A stretch of DNA of 46,855 bases from the NCBI GenBank assembly GCA_964471235.1, contig CAYYGL010000008.1:1-46855 (forward strand). The letters are read 5' to 3'. This DNA is from CAYYGL01 sp964471235 (lineage in GTDB: Bacteria > Calditrichota > Calditrichia > RBG-13-44-9 > J075). The notes beneath the pieces are model-generated. The model was given only the letters and a program-made list of their open reading frames with translations, was not told the DNA's origin and did no database searches. Positions 32,656 through 40,532 of this stretch are shown here, in pieces. Made by a program: the position numbers and the translations under genes. Each line of letters opens with the position of its first letter. Position 1 is the first letter of the stretch.

Positions 32656-33420
32656 TTAGCGGGAATGTTTGCTCCAAATGGTTCGAGCACGACAGATGCT
32701 TTGTCGATTATCTTCCCGGAGCAATTCAAAATATATCTCCGTTGATGATGTTTCCGTAAGGCAAACTGCAATTTCATCTCCCCGGGTGGATTCCGCCATA
32801 AAGTTTATCTGCAATTCCATCAAGCGGTGATGTTCCGGAAAATCGTCGGGTAAACTGTCCAGCATCCACTCCACATAACGAACATTATTGGTGTGTTGGT
32901 TGACATCGAGATCATACCAGCTAACCCGGTGATGATATACAATTGCTTTGCCGGATGCCGGGGGCAATTTAGGCGCCCAATGATCCCACACGGGTGTCAT
33001 TTTTTCCGGCAGCGGCAGGTTAAAGTAGCGGTTCGTCGGTTGGGGGCGACGGTTGGCGATATCCACCGCAAACCAGGTAGAAGTTCCTTCGCAAAGAATT
33101 TCCTCTCCGGCGGAAATCACCTGAAAATCCCGATAACAAAACAGGCGGTCTCGTCCCGAGGGCCAGGTGCGCAGGCGAATCTCATCTCCCCAGCGCGGTA
33201 GGTGGGAAAAGCGAACTTGTAGGCGGGATAACACCCATATCAAGTGCCGGGAAAGAAACGCCTCAAATCCCACACCGAGATGCTCAGCGTGATGCCAGGC
33301 AGATTCCTGGAAGAAATTCAAAATCGCCGTTATTTTTGCCCGCCGGTTGGCATCTACCCAATAAGAACGGATGGGGTAAGTATCGGTCCGGTAGGGTTGA
33401 ATGTGTTGCGGATTATTCAT
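32656..33420 (-). CDS. Acyl-ACP thioesterase (FatA/FatB family)
   Basis: A 254-residue double-hotdog thioesterase. The catalytic region is D172-V-N174-Q-H176-TNNVRYVEWMLDS, as in plant FatA/FatB and bacterial acyl-ACP thioesterases. The N-terminal hotdog contains ITAILNFFQESAWHHAEHLG, the HLIWVLSRLQVRF strand and the FAVDIANRRP turn. It releases free fatty acid from acyl-ACP in the cytosol. It is the first gene of the tocopherol-type operon on this strand. Whether it takes part (for example, acylating the chromanol, or supplying storage lipid) or is merely co-located is not known. Confidence 0.9.
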   Translation of the reverse strand: MNNPQHIQPYRTDTYPIRSYWVDANRRAKITAILNFFQESAWHHAEHLGVGFEAFLSRHLIWVLSRLQVRFSHLPRWGDEIRLRTWPSGRDRLFCYRDFQVISAGEEILCEGTSTWFAVDIANRRPQPTNRYFNLPLPEKMTPVWDHWAPKLPPASGKAIVYHHRVSWYDLDVNQHTNNVRYVEWMLDSLPDDFPEHHRLMELQINFMAESTRGDEIAVCLTETSSTEIYFELLREDNRQSICRARTIWSKHSR

Positions 33421-33485
33421 GATGTGTCGTTTCCAAAAGAACCGGGATTTTGCAGTAAAGGTCTGGCAATTTTTTTTAGCCGTAT

Positions 33486-33680
33486 GTAACTACTCAGGTA
33501 ATAGCTATTTAGGACGTAAATAAGAAAGAATTCCAGTAGGAATCTGTTTTTTTCATCAAAACTTTTTCTTTACCGCAATGATCGCAACGGATATGGGCCG
33601 GCAGCCGCAACGTGAAAGAGATAAACATCTGTTCGTTGCGAACGTTGCGTTCGTTGCGGTATATCAACCTGAGTCGTTAC
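33486..33680. mobile_element. MITE copy 2 (195 bp)
   Basis: Ends GTAACTACTCAGGT ... ACCTGAGTCGTTAC (one mismatch between ends). The flanking 8-mers AGCCGTAT (33478-33485) and AGTCGTAT (33681-33688) match at 7/8 positions, a clear target duplication. The body is collinear with copy 1 with a small insertion. It lies upstream of the thioesterase, in the likely promoter region. Confidence 0.9.
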
Positions 33681-33712
33681 AGTCGTATTCTTCTGGCTTG
33701 TTGTTTTTAAAA

Positions 33713-33747
33713 GAAGCCTCCTGACAATCGCATCAGGAGGCTTCTTT
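33713..33747. terminator. Rho-independent terminator at the end of the TonB-receptor gene
   Basis: A 12-bp perfect stem, GAAGCCTCCTGA / TCAGGAGGCTTC, with an 8-base loop. On the minus strand it is followed by TTTTAAAAA, and on the plus strand by TTTCATT. It lies about 75 bases beyond the TonB-receptor stop and upstream of the tocopherol operon, separating the two. Confidence 0.85.
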
Positions 33748-33818
33748 CATTAATGTGTTCACTCCCTCCCGCAGCCGGGGCGGGGAAGGAGAAAAATGGT
33801 TATCGGGCCCCGGTTCGG

Positions 33819-36800
33819 TTAGTCAAAGAAATAGCGCAGCCCCAACTGAGCTCGCCAGCGGGACAATTCGCTGGGGTCATCTACAAACGTGCTTTTCGGA
33901 CCGATGAAATTAAACTCCGGGGCACCATTGGCATCAAAACCGACCAGTTTTAAGGGAGAGGTTGCCGCCGGTGAGGCAACTTTCCGCACCCCCCAATCGG
34001 AGTTCAGCAGATTTGCCACGTTCAGCACATCCAGACTGATTTGGAAGGTATGGCGCTTCCCCCCCATGTTCAGGGAGAAGTCCTGCAGGACCCGCAGGTC
34101 AATATCGCTGAACCAGGGGTTCAATGCACCAAAGCGATCGGCAATCTGTCCCCGGTGAGAACGAAGATAATCATCCTGTTCGATGAAGGCATTCAGGGCA
34201 TTCCACTGGTCATCCACCGATTTAAAGAAATTCCCGTTTTCATCGGTGCTGGAAAGAACGATATCGTTTTTATCGTTGGGGATGTAGATCAGGTCGTTGC
34301 CGCCCTGCCCATCGCCGTTGACGTCTCCTGAGTAAATAAAGGAATAGCGATTCCCGCCAGCGCCGGCAAATCGGTTCCCTTCTGCCACCTCTACAAATAA
34401 GCCGAAATGGGTGGCGGTGTTCTTTGACCATTTGTGAGTATAAGTAGCGCCGCCCACAAAGCGATGACGGGGTCCGAACTCGGAATAACTGAGTTCCGGG
34501 TTATTGGGATCGCCCTTCACCGGCTGGTTTTGCCACAACACACTGGCAATTTCGGTGGATTTTAATTTGTTTTTCGCTTCCAGGAAACTATAAGATAAGG
34601 TTGCATTCAAGCCAAAGGGAAAACGTTTGCGTAACTGGGCGGTCAGGTTGAAATTCCAGCCATCGCTGGTGTTATCAATCACATAAATCCCGGCGCCGCC
34701 GTCGGGATTGAGTTCGTTGTTCCCGAAGCCGCCGAAGTAGGGTCTGCCGTCGGGCAGGGTGCGCACCGGTTTCACCAGGTCGGCATTGCGCATGAAGACC
34801 GCATTGATATCCTTACCGTAAATCAATTCTAATGTTCCTAAAACATCTCCCGGCAGTTTGTGATCGATGGCTAAGTTGGACGTCCATACCTGGGGCCATT
34901 TGAAATTGGGGTCCATGGCGTTTAAGTCAAACGATTGCATCAGGGTGGCATCCTTGGAAGTCATAATCGGATCTGCCGCCGGAAAGAGATTGGGATTGGC
35001 GCCGGGATTGGAGATCACATTTCCAATCCAGACGAAGGGGACCCGTCCGGTAAAAATGCCGGTGCCGCCGCGCAGCTGAGTGGCGCGATCACCGGTGACA
35101 TCCCAGTTGAAACCCACCCGGGGGGAGAACAGCGGCGTCGCGCCGGGTAGGTTGCTCTGATCAACCTTCTCAGGATTATCGTTCTCATCCAGCGCAGTCA
35201 GGGAGCGGGAAAAGGGATTGTCCACCGGGTTGGTAAAGTAGATGGGAAAATCGACCCGTAAACCGTAGGTCAGGCTGAATGTGCTGCTCACCATGTATTC
35301 ATCCTGGGCATAAAAGGCTAACTGCCCCACATCGATATTTTCCCCTTTAAACGGTCCGGAACCGATCATCCCCCGGAAATCGATGGCGCTGTCCGGGTCG
35401 GTTTCCCGGAAAAATTCATCCAGACTGGAAAACGTACTGCCATTGGGAATGCCGTCTCCTTCGAAATCCAGAAAATAGGGCAGGAAAAACAACCCGTGGC
35501 GGAAAATATTAAATGAGTTGAAAAAGGAATAGCTTTCGAAAGTGGAACCCAGGGTAAATACATGCTTTCCGGCAAAATAACTGAAGTTGTCGGTAAACTG
35601 CCAGACATCCTGGTCTAAAATGTTATGGATGGAAAACGGCTCATGCCCTACAGTGGTGTAGGTTACCCCGCCTTCACCGATTTCGATAGTGGGGAAATCT
35701 TCGCTGAACGGTTTGCGAAAATCCCGGAAACGGTTATAGCTGACAAAGAAGCGGTTGGCAAATTTCCCACCCCTGCTATTTACTTCCAGGGCAAAGGAGC
35801 TTAATTCGTTGTTCATCTGATAACCGGAATTTCGGAAGGGAAGACTGTTTTCGTTGGGACCGCGCCCGGTGTTGTTGAAACTGAGCACAAAAGGGTGTGG
35901 GGGTAAATCCCGGCGGGCATCCAGAAAGTTATAGCGAAAACTTAAGTTATTGTTGTCATTGATATTCCAATCCAGTTTGATCAGAAATTTATCGTTATCG
36001 GTCTGGTGGATGAAGCCTTCGTAAGGTCCGGTATCGTAGTTATAAACGTTCATCATCCGGTTTCGGATGGAATCCATGATGGCGGCGCTAACCCGCGATT
36101 CTCCGAAAACCACATTGCCGTCGCGGTCGGCTACAAAATTGGTTCCCGGGTCATCCCGCCGTTCTATCTCGCCATTGATAAAGAAGAACAGCTTGTTTTT
36201 GATGATGGGACCGCTAAGGGTAAACCCGGATTGATTAAAGGATAAGTCCGGGTTGGCGATAACCGGATTGCCACGCACATCGTTGCCCAATAAATTCTCG
36301 TTACGGTAGAAGCTGTAAACAGAGCCTTTTAGTTGATTGGTCCCGCTTTTGGTGACGGTATTGATACCGGCGCCGGTAAAGCCGCCCTGCCGTACATCAA
36401 AGGGGGCAATGGAGACCTGCACCTGTTCCACGGCATCGAACGGCACCGGTTCGGCATTGGTTTGCCCGCCCGGAGCAGGATCATCCAGCCCAAAGGGATT
36501 GTTAAAATACGAGCCGTCTAAGGAAATATTATTGTAAAGCCAGTTGCGACCGCCAAAACTGAAATTACCGTCGCTGCGAGGGTCTAAACGAGTCAGGTCA
36601 CGGGTGCTGCGTTTAATGGAAGGCATTTCGGCAACTTCCTGCGGGTTCACAAAAGTAGCCGCCCCGGTTCTACCGCTGTTGAGCACTTCATCCAGCTCGG
36701 CTTCTACAATTACCTCTTCCCCGGCAACTGCCTGCTCGGCAAGGGAAAAATCAATGCGGGTATCCTGTGCCAGACGCAGGTATACTCCGGATTTGGATTC

Positions 36801-37091
36801 TTCTTTATATCCCACGTAGGATACGGTGATGGTATACGGACCGCCTACCCGCATATTAAAGATATTATACTGCCCGTTTTCCCGGGAGCCGGCACCGTAG
36901 CGGGTACCGCTGGGTTCATGCACCGCTACCACATTGGCGCCGACCAGCGGATGTCCATCTTTGTCGGTCACAATACCGCTCATCGATGCCTTGGTGACAC
37001 CCTGGGCATACATCGCTTCCGGTAACCCCATGAAGGCAAATGCCAGAATCAGAATGAAATATGAAACAACTCGTGGAAAAAATCCTACCAT
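33819..37091 (-). CDS. Oar-like TonB-dependent receptor with carboxypeptidase-regulatory domain
   Basis: A 1090-residue outer-membrane protein. Signal peptide about 1-30 (ending AMYAQ). Residues 36-118 form a CarboxypepD_reg-like domain (MSGIVTDKDGHPLVGANVVA, VSYVGYKEES). The plug follows, about 135-255, with the Oar-type wording FGGRNWLYNNISLDGSYFNN and 'FTGAGINTVTKSGTNQLKGS'. The rest is a long beta-barrel with Gly/aromatic strands, ending 'RWRAQLGLRYFFD' with the terminal aromatic expected of outer-membrane proteins. No TonB box is obvious. Likely imports large ligands such as peptides or glycans. A strong AGGAGG site precedes the start and a terminator follows the stop. No SusD partner is present, so it is not a Sus-type pair. 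Confidence 0.93.
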   Translation of the reverse strand: MVGFFPRVVSYFILILAFAFMGLPEAMYAQGVTKASMSGIVTDKDGHPLVGANVVAVHEPSGTRYGAGSRENGQYNIFNMRVGGPYTITVSYVGYKEESKSGVYLRLAQDTRIDFSLAEQAVAGEEVIVEAELDEVLNSGRTGAATFVNPQEVAEMPSIKRSTRDLTRLDPRSDGNFSFGGRNWLYNNISLDGSYFNNPFGLDDPAPGGQTNAEPVPFDAVEQVQVSIAPFDVRQGGFTGAGINTVTKSGTNQLKGSVYSFYRNENLLGNDVRGNPVIANPDLSFNQSGFTLSGPIIKNKLFFFINGEIERRDDPGTNFVADRDGNVVFGESRVSAAIMDSIRNRMMNVYNYDTGPYEGFIHQTDNDKFLIKLDWNINDNNNLSFRYNFLDARRDLPPHPFVLSFNNTGRGPNENSLPFRNSGYQMNNELSSFALEVNSRGGKFANRFFVSYNRFRDFRKPFSEDFPTIEIGEGGVTYTTVGHEPFSIHNILDQDVWQFTDNFSYFAGKHVFTLGSTFESYSFFNSFNIFRHGLFFLPYFLDFEGDGIPNGSTFSSLDEFFRETDPDSAIDFRGMIGSGPFKGENIDVGQLAFYAQDEYMVSSTFSLTYGLRVDFPIYFTNPVDNPFSRSLTALDENDNPEKVDQSNLPGATPLFSPRVGFNWDVTGDRATQLRGGTGIFTGRVPFVWIGNVISNPGANPNLFPAADPIMTSKDATLMQSFDLNAMDPNFKWPQVWTSNLAIDHKLPGDVLGTLELIYGKDINAVFMRNADLVKPVRTLPDGRPYFGGFGNNELNPDGGAGIYVIDNTSDGWNFNLTAQLRKRFPFGLNATLSYSFLEAKNKLKSTEIASVLWQNQPVKGDPNNPELSYSEFGPRHRFVGGATYTHKWSKNTATHFGLFVEVAEGNRFAGAGGNRYSFIYSGDVNGDGQGGNDLIYIPNDKNDIVLSSTDENGNFFKSVDDQWNALNAFIEQDDYLRSHRGQIADRFGALNPWFSDIDLRVLQDFSLNMGGKRHTFQISLDVLNVANLLNSDWGVRKVASPAATSPLKLVGFDANGAPEFNFIGPKSTFVDDPSELSRWRAQLGLRYFFD

Positions 37092-37524
37092 CTGAAGACC
37101 TCCTGTGTTAATTGAATTGATTTGGAATAACCCCTCAGGTGATGAGGTTCACTGTTCAAGGTTCCCGATTCGTATCTCCCGGTTATCTTTCATCATGTCG
37201 TGGAATCCGGTTATTGGGGCGGCTAATCGGTTCACCCTATCCCGGGAACCCGGTAAACATCGATTTGTAATGAAAAAAAACTCCTGTCAATTTTCTCAAT
37301 GTATTTTTTACCGGTTAGATAACCCCGGTAGCAGGACGCAATGCCTCATTCAACAATTGATGGTATCCCTTGAACTGGCAATGGGAGGAGGCTTGAGGAG
37401 ATAATCAGTTAAAAAAAGCCAACCAATTCACCTGTTCTTGAAGTTGAGATTTTAAACAATTAACAGATTCATCCAGCCGGAATTTACGAAATTCTTTTAA
37501 AAATCCCAAATTTACCCGTTATCT
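37092..37524. other. Upstream region of the TonB-receptor gene
   Basis: Contains the receptor ribosome site and presumably its promoter. An ORF at 37105-37404 has no domain. Nothing else recognised. Confidence 0.5.
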
Positions 37525-37781
37525 GTAACAACCCAGGTAGATAAGAGAACAAAACCGGTCCCTGGGTAAACTATTGATGAGAGCATTTTCCGGAGTGTAT
37601 CATTTTAAATTTGCTTTGCTTTGATCCGGAATGTGCCGTTTTACCGTAAGGTTCCCCACCGCGACGGAGCGACGGCCGCAAAGATAGAGCCTACTCAAAA
37701 CGTAGCACTCATTGCGTTCGCTGCGGTTAAGCAAACTGCTGTAAGCCCTTGCCCTGGCATCTAAACAACCTGGGTGGTTAC
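37525..37781. mobile_element. MITE-like element copy 3 (257 bp, diverged)
   Basis: Ends GTAACAACCCAGGT ... ACCTGGGTGGTTAC are inverted repeats with one mismatch, of the same GTAAC-A/T-AC-C/T-CAGGT design as copies 1 and 2. The body differs except for a shared right-hand part (CATTGCGTTCGCTGCGGT compared with CATTGCATTCGTTGCGGT). The flanking 8-mers (CGTTATCT / GGATATAA) match poorly. It appears to be an older relative of the same family. Confidence 0.7.
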
Positions 37782-37917
37782 GGATATAATGAATTTTTCA
37801 GTTCGTTCTTATCCCTTCGATTATCCACTCATTAAGTGGCAATCAGGTCTGTTGCTATCCGGATGTTATGTTTGAAAAAAAAAGTTTCCGGCTTCCCACT
37901 CTGTATTACCCATGAGG

Positions 37918-38451
37918 CTAATGGGGCGGAAATTCCCGGAACAGCTTATGGAGTGCCCGATCGATTTTCTCCGTTACCTCCCCCGGATGGTTGAGCACAC
38001 TGCTTGCCCAGCCGCGCCAGACCAGTTGCTTTGCCTGGCGGTCGATTAAATCGATGACGATGGTGCCCTTTTTGTAGCGATGCACTTCCACCACCCGGCC
38101 GCGGGGACCGTGCCGCCAGTAACGGTAGCCATAGTGATTCACATCGATTTTATCCTTCACCCGGATGTGATAGGTGACCCACAAATCCGGCTCTCCTTTG
38201 ACGAGCTTCTGCATTCCCTTTGCCGCCAGTTCCCGCTCCACATCGGCAATAATTTGCTGCTCGACCGGGGTTAATTTGCGCATTCGGGCGGAAGGTCCCA
38301 TGGGTTTTCTCGGCAGCCATTTGTAAGTACGGTAGTGGGAGAAATCTGCCGCCGGGTCAAACCGGGTGGCAACTTTGACGGACGAGCAGGAAAGCCAGAC
38401 CATCCCGGTTAATAACAGAATAAATAAAAGTAGGGGATGTTGATGTTTCAC
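37918..38451 (-). CDS. DUF4136 lipoprotein
   Basis: 177 residues. Lipoprotein signal with Cys22 (VWLSCSSVKV). The DUF4136 core follows: TRFDPAADFSHYRTYKWLP, IIADVERELAAKGMQK, PDLWVTYHIRVKDKIDV, KGTIVIDLIDRQAKQLVWRG and the C-terminal 'VTEKIDRALHKLFREFPP'. The function is unknown; it is a common periplasm-facing lipoprotein in FCB bacteria and proteobacteria. A GGAG site precedes the ATG. Confidence 0.92.
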   Translation of the reverse strand: MKHQHPLLLFILLLTGMVWLSCSSVKVATRFDPAADFSHYRTYKWLPRKPMGPSARMRKLTPVEQQIIADVERELAAKGMQKLVKGEPDLWVTYHIRVKDKIDVNHYGYRYWRHGPRGRVVEVHRYKKGTIVIDLIDRQAKQLVWRGWASSVLNHPGEVTEKIDRALHKLFREFPPH

Positions 38452-38797
38452 ATTTTTCTCCTTTGTTGCCTATATGTCTTTCGCTGCGTTTTTCGATAAA
38501 ATATATCATTTTCCGGGCAACGGAACAAATTTTTACGGATAAATATTTTGGAGGGGGTTTTGTGGGAGTATTTCCGAATTTCCGGTATTTTGTTAAGGGG
38601 AAAGAAATTATGGAAAAAATTCGATGAGACCAAATCCACCCTTGTTTTTAATGCAGGATTTAGGTATTTTTGTTGCAAAATGATGAAAAGAAAGCCCCGA
38701 ACCCAATGAAGCGCCCGGGGCACAACTTATCTGCCTGTCGTCGGGAAAATTATTGTGGTGACCAGCCCCATTGATTTCCTGAAAAACGGCAGGCAGT
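38452..38797. other. Intergenic region between BNR gene end and DUF4136 gene start
   Basis: AT-rich with the DUF4136 promoter expected at about 38460-38560. It contains a transcription terminator for the BNR gene (listed separately). No other feature seen. Confidence 0.5.
38685..38721 (-). terminator. Rho-independent terminator after the BNR/T9SS gene
   Basis: On the minus strand GCCCCG (38721-38716) pairs with CGGGGC (38699-38694) around a GGCGCTTCATTGGGTT loop and is followed by TTTCTTTTC. It stands about 80 bases after the BNR stop. Confidence 0.65.
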
Positions 38798-40516
38798 TTA
38801 TTTTATCAGGATCATTTTCTTCATCAACCGTTTCTCCCCGGTTTTCAGTTGATAGAGGTAGATTCCGGAACCCACCGGATTGCCTTGTGCATCTTTGCCA
38901 TCCCAGGATACCTGGTAGGTGCCCGCCTCGTTGTAGCCGTTTAATAATGTGATTACTTTTTCCCCGGTCAGGGAGTAAATGCTCACCTCCACCTGCGCTG
39001 CTTCCGGGAGGTAGAAGGCAATGTTGGTAGAGGGATTAAACGGGTTGGGATAGTTCTGCAACAGTTGCAGGGATTGGGGAATTCCAGCTGTTGGTTCACC
39101 ATTCATCCCGATTTTAAACCCGGGCGGTCCGGTAACTACAATCGAAACCGTGTTGGAGTATGCTGACTCATTTGCGCTCAGGTCTGTTGCAGTGATCTTG
39201 TAATAAGCGTTAACGGCATTTGCCTCTGGGATTCGGACCACGGTTTCCTGGTCATCTTCATACGTTGTTGCATCCGAGGTGTTCAGAAAATTCCAGCCGC
39301 CATTGCCTTTTTTCTTGTAAATTTTGTAGTTATTCAAATCCGCCTCATTGTTGGCATCCCATGATAGCAGGGGGTGGTTGTTGGCGCTGGTGGTAACGGT
39401 TAAGTTGGCTGGCGCCAATGGGGCATAATCCCGCTGACGGAGTTTGATGGTGGAACCGGTATTCCAGATCACATACACATCGTTACTGTTGGCGGCTATC
39501 TGTTGATTGTCAGCAAAGAGGTCGGAGGTGAAGGTAAAAACCGAAGACCAGCTATTTTGCCATACCCGGTATTCTTTATCGGTGGAAACAATATGGAGGC
39601 GGTCATCAGCAGTGACGGCCATATCCACCGGGGAAACGCCGGGGTCAACACTGTAGGATTGCAGAAGTTGTGGAGATGACCAGGTGTTGCTGCCAAGGTC
39701 ACGGTTGATATAATATAAATCATAATAAAAAAAGCCCCATCCGGCAACATAGTCATAATAGAATCCATGGAGTTTGGAGGAGGTAGCGACCACCATCCCC
39801 CGGGCGGCATCATTGAAAATCTGTTGGGAATTTTGCCAGGTTCCGTTATACCGGTCGCGGGTTTTGGCAAGATCATGATTTCCGACCGGGTCTTGATAAT
39901 CGCCATCGGTAAAGGCCACGTGCACCCGGTTGGCGGAGGTAGTGACGCTGGGAAAGCCGCCGGCGTCGCCTGCTTCATCGGTGACCTGTTTGAAGTCGGT
40001 CCAACTACCAACTCTGTTAGGATGCCGTTGATAAAATGTGTTATACTCCGAATTTTGAGAATCATAAGCGGAATAGGCAATATGCAAACCGTTAGCATCA
40101 ACCCAAAGCGCCAAACCATTGCTATTAGAATTAGGAAGGTTTATATCCGAGAGCGAACTCCATGTAATCCCACTATTTGTTGTACGTTTAGTTTTAATAT
40201 TCCCTCCATTTTTGTAACAAATGTAAACTGTATCCTGAAAGCCCGCAATGCCACTCAAGCGAGGATTTTCTGTTAAATTGTCTATCACTGAAGAACGAAT
40301 TTGATTTCCAGTTGCACTGAAAAGATAATACGTAAGCTGGTTTGATTTTTGTACAATAACATGGTGTCCGTTCTTGTTAGTAAATAAGTCAATCCGGTCA
40401 CTGCTGCTAACAGTTACATTCAAATTTATTGTAGAATTCCAGTTGCTACTCTGTGAAAAAATATATAACGGGCATATTAAAAAGAGATTTGTCAACAAGA
40501 CAAAAAATTTCTTCAT
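38798..40516 (-). CDS. Secreted sialidase-like (BNR) propeller protein with FnIII and T9SS sorting domain
   Basis: 572 residues. Signal peptide 1-21 (ending YIFSQ). Residues 25-365 form a BNR/sialidase-like beta-propeller with repeated strands and Trp-ended turns (TTNSGITWSSLSDI, RVGSWTDFKQVTDEAGD, SSKLHGFYYDY, GSNTWSSPQLLQS, DDRLHIVSTDK). No conserved catalytic Tyr/Glu is evident, so enzyme activity is not claimed. A FnIII-like domain (about 372-462, APANLTVTTSANNHPLLSWD) and a T9SS sorting domain (about 490-572, NYPNPFNPSTNIAFYLP, GIYLYQL, KKMILIK) follow. An AAAGGAG site precedes the ATG. It lies 16 bases downstream of FG-GAP copy 1 and is the only intact copy of this gene in the array. 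Confidence 0.88.
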   Translation of the reverse strand: MKKFFVLLTNLFLICPLYIFSQSSNWNSTINLNVTVSSSDRIDLFTNKNGHHVIVQKSNQLTYYLFSATGNQIRSSVIDNLTENPRLSGIAGFQDTVYICYKNGGNIKTKRTTNSGITWSSLSDINLPNSNSNGLALWVDANGLHIAYSAYDSQNSEYNTFYQRHPNRVGSWTDFKQVTDEAGDAGGFPSVTTSANRVHVAFTDGDYQDPVGNHDLAKTRDRYNGTWQNSQQIFNDAARGMVVATSSKLHGFYYDYVAGWGFFYYDLYYINRDLGSNTWSSPQLLQSYSVDPGVSPVDMAVTADDRLHIVSTDKEYRVWQNSWSSVFTFTSDLFADNQQIAANSNDVYVIWNTGSTIKLRQRDYAPLAPANLTVTTSANNHPLLSWDANNEADLNNYKIYKKKGNGGWNFLNTSDATTYEDDQETVVRIPEANAVNAYYKITATDLSANESAYSNTVSIVVTGPPGFKIGMNGEPTAGIPQSLQLLQNYPNPFNPSTNIAFYLPEAAQVEVSIYSLTGEKVITLLNGYNEAGTYQVSWDGKDAQGNPVGSGIYLYQLKTGEKRLMKKMILIK

Positions 40517-40532
40517 GGCTTTCTCCTTTACG

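Noticed and set aside
31614..32777. Long version of the tocopherol cyclase starting at 32777
   Set aside because: It would overlap the thioesterase gene by about 120 bases; family similarity begins at the ATG at 32612.
33486..33680. The MITE as a small regulatory RNA or attenuator
   Set aside because: Terminal inverted repeats plus target duplications in two copies show an inserted element; any regulatory effect would be secondary.
37105..37404. A 99-codon ORF upstream of the TonB receptor
   Set aside because: No domain; divergent promoter region with a poor start.
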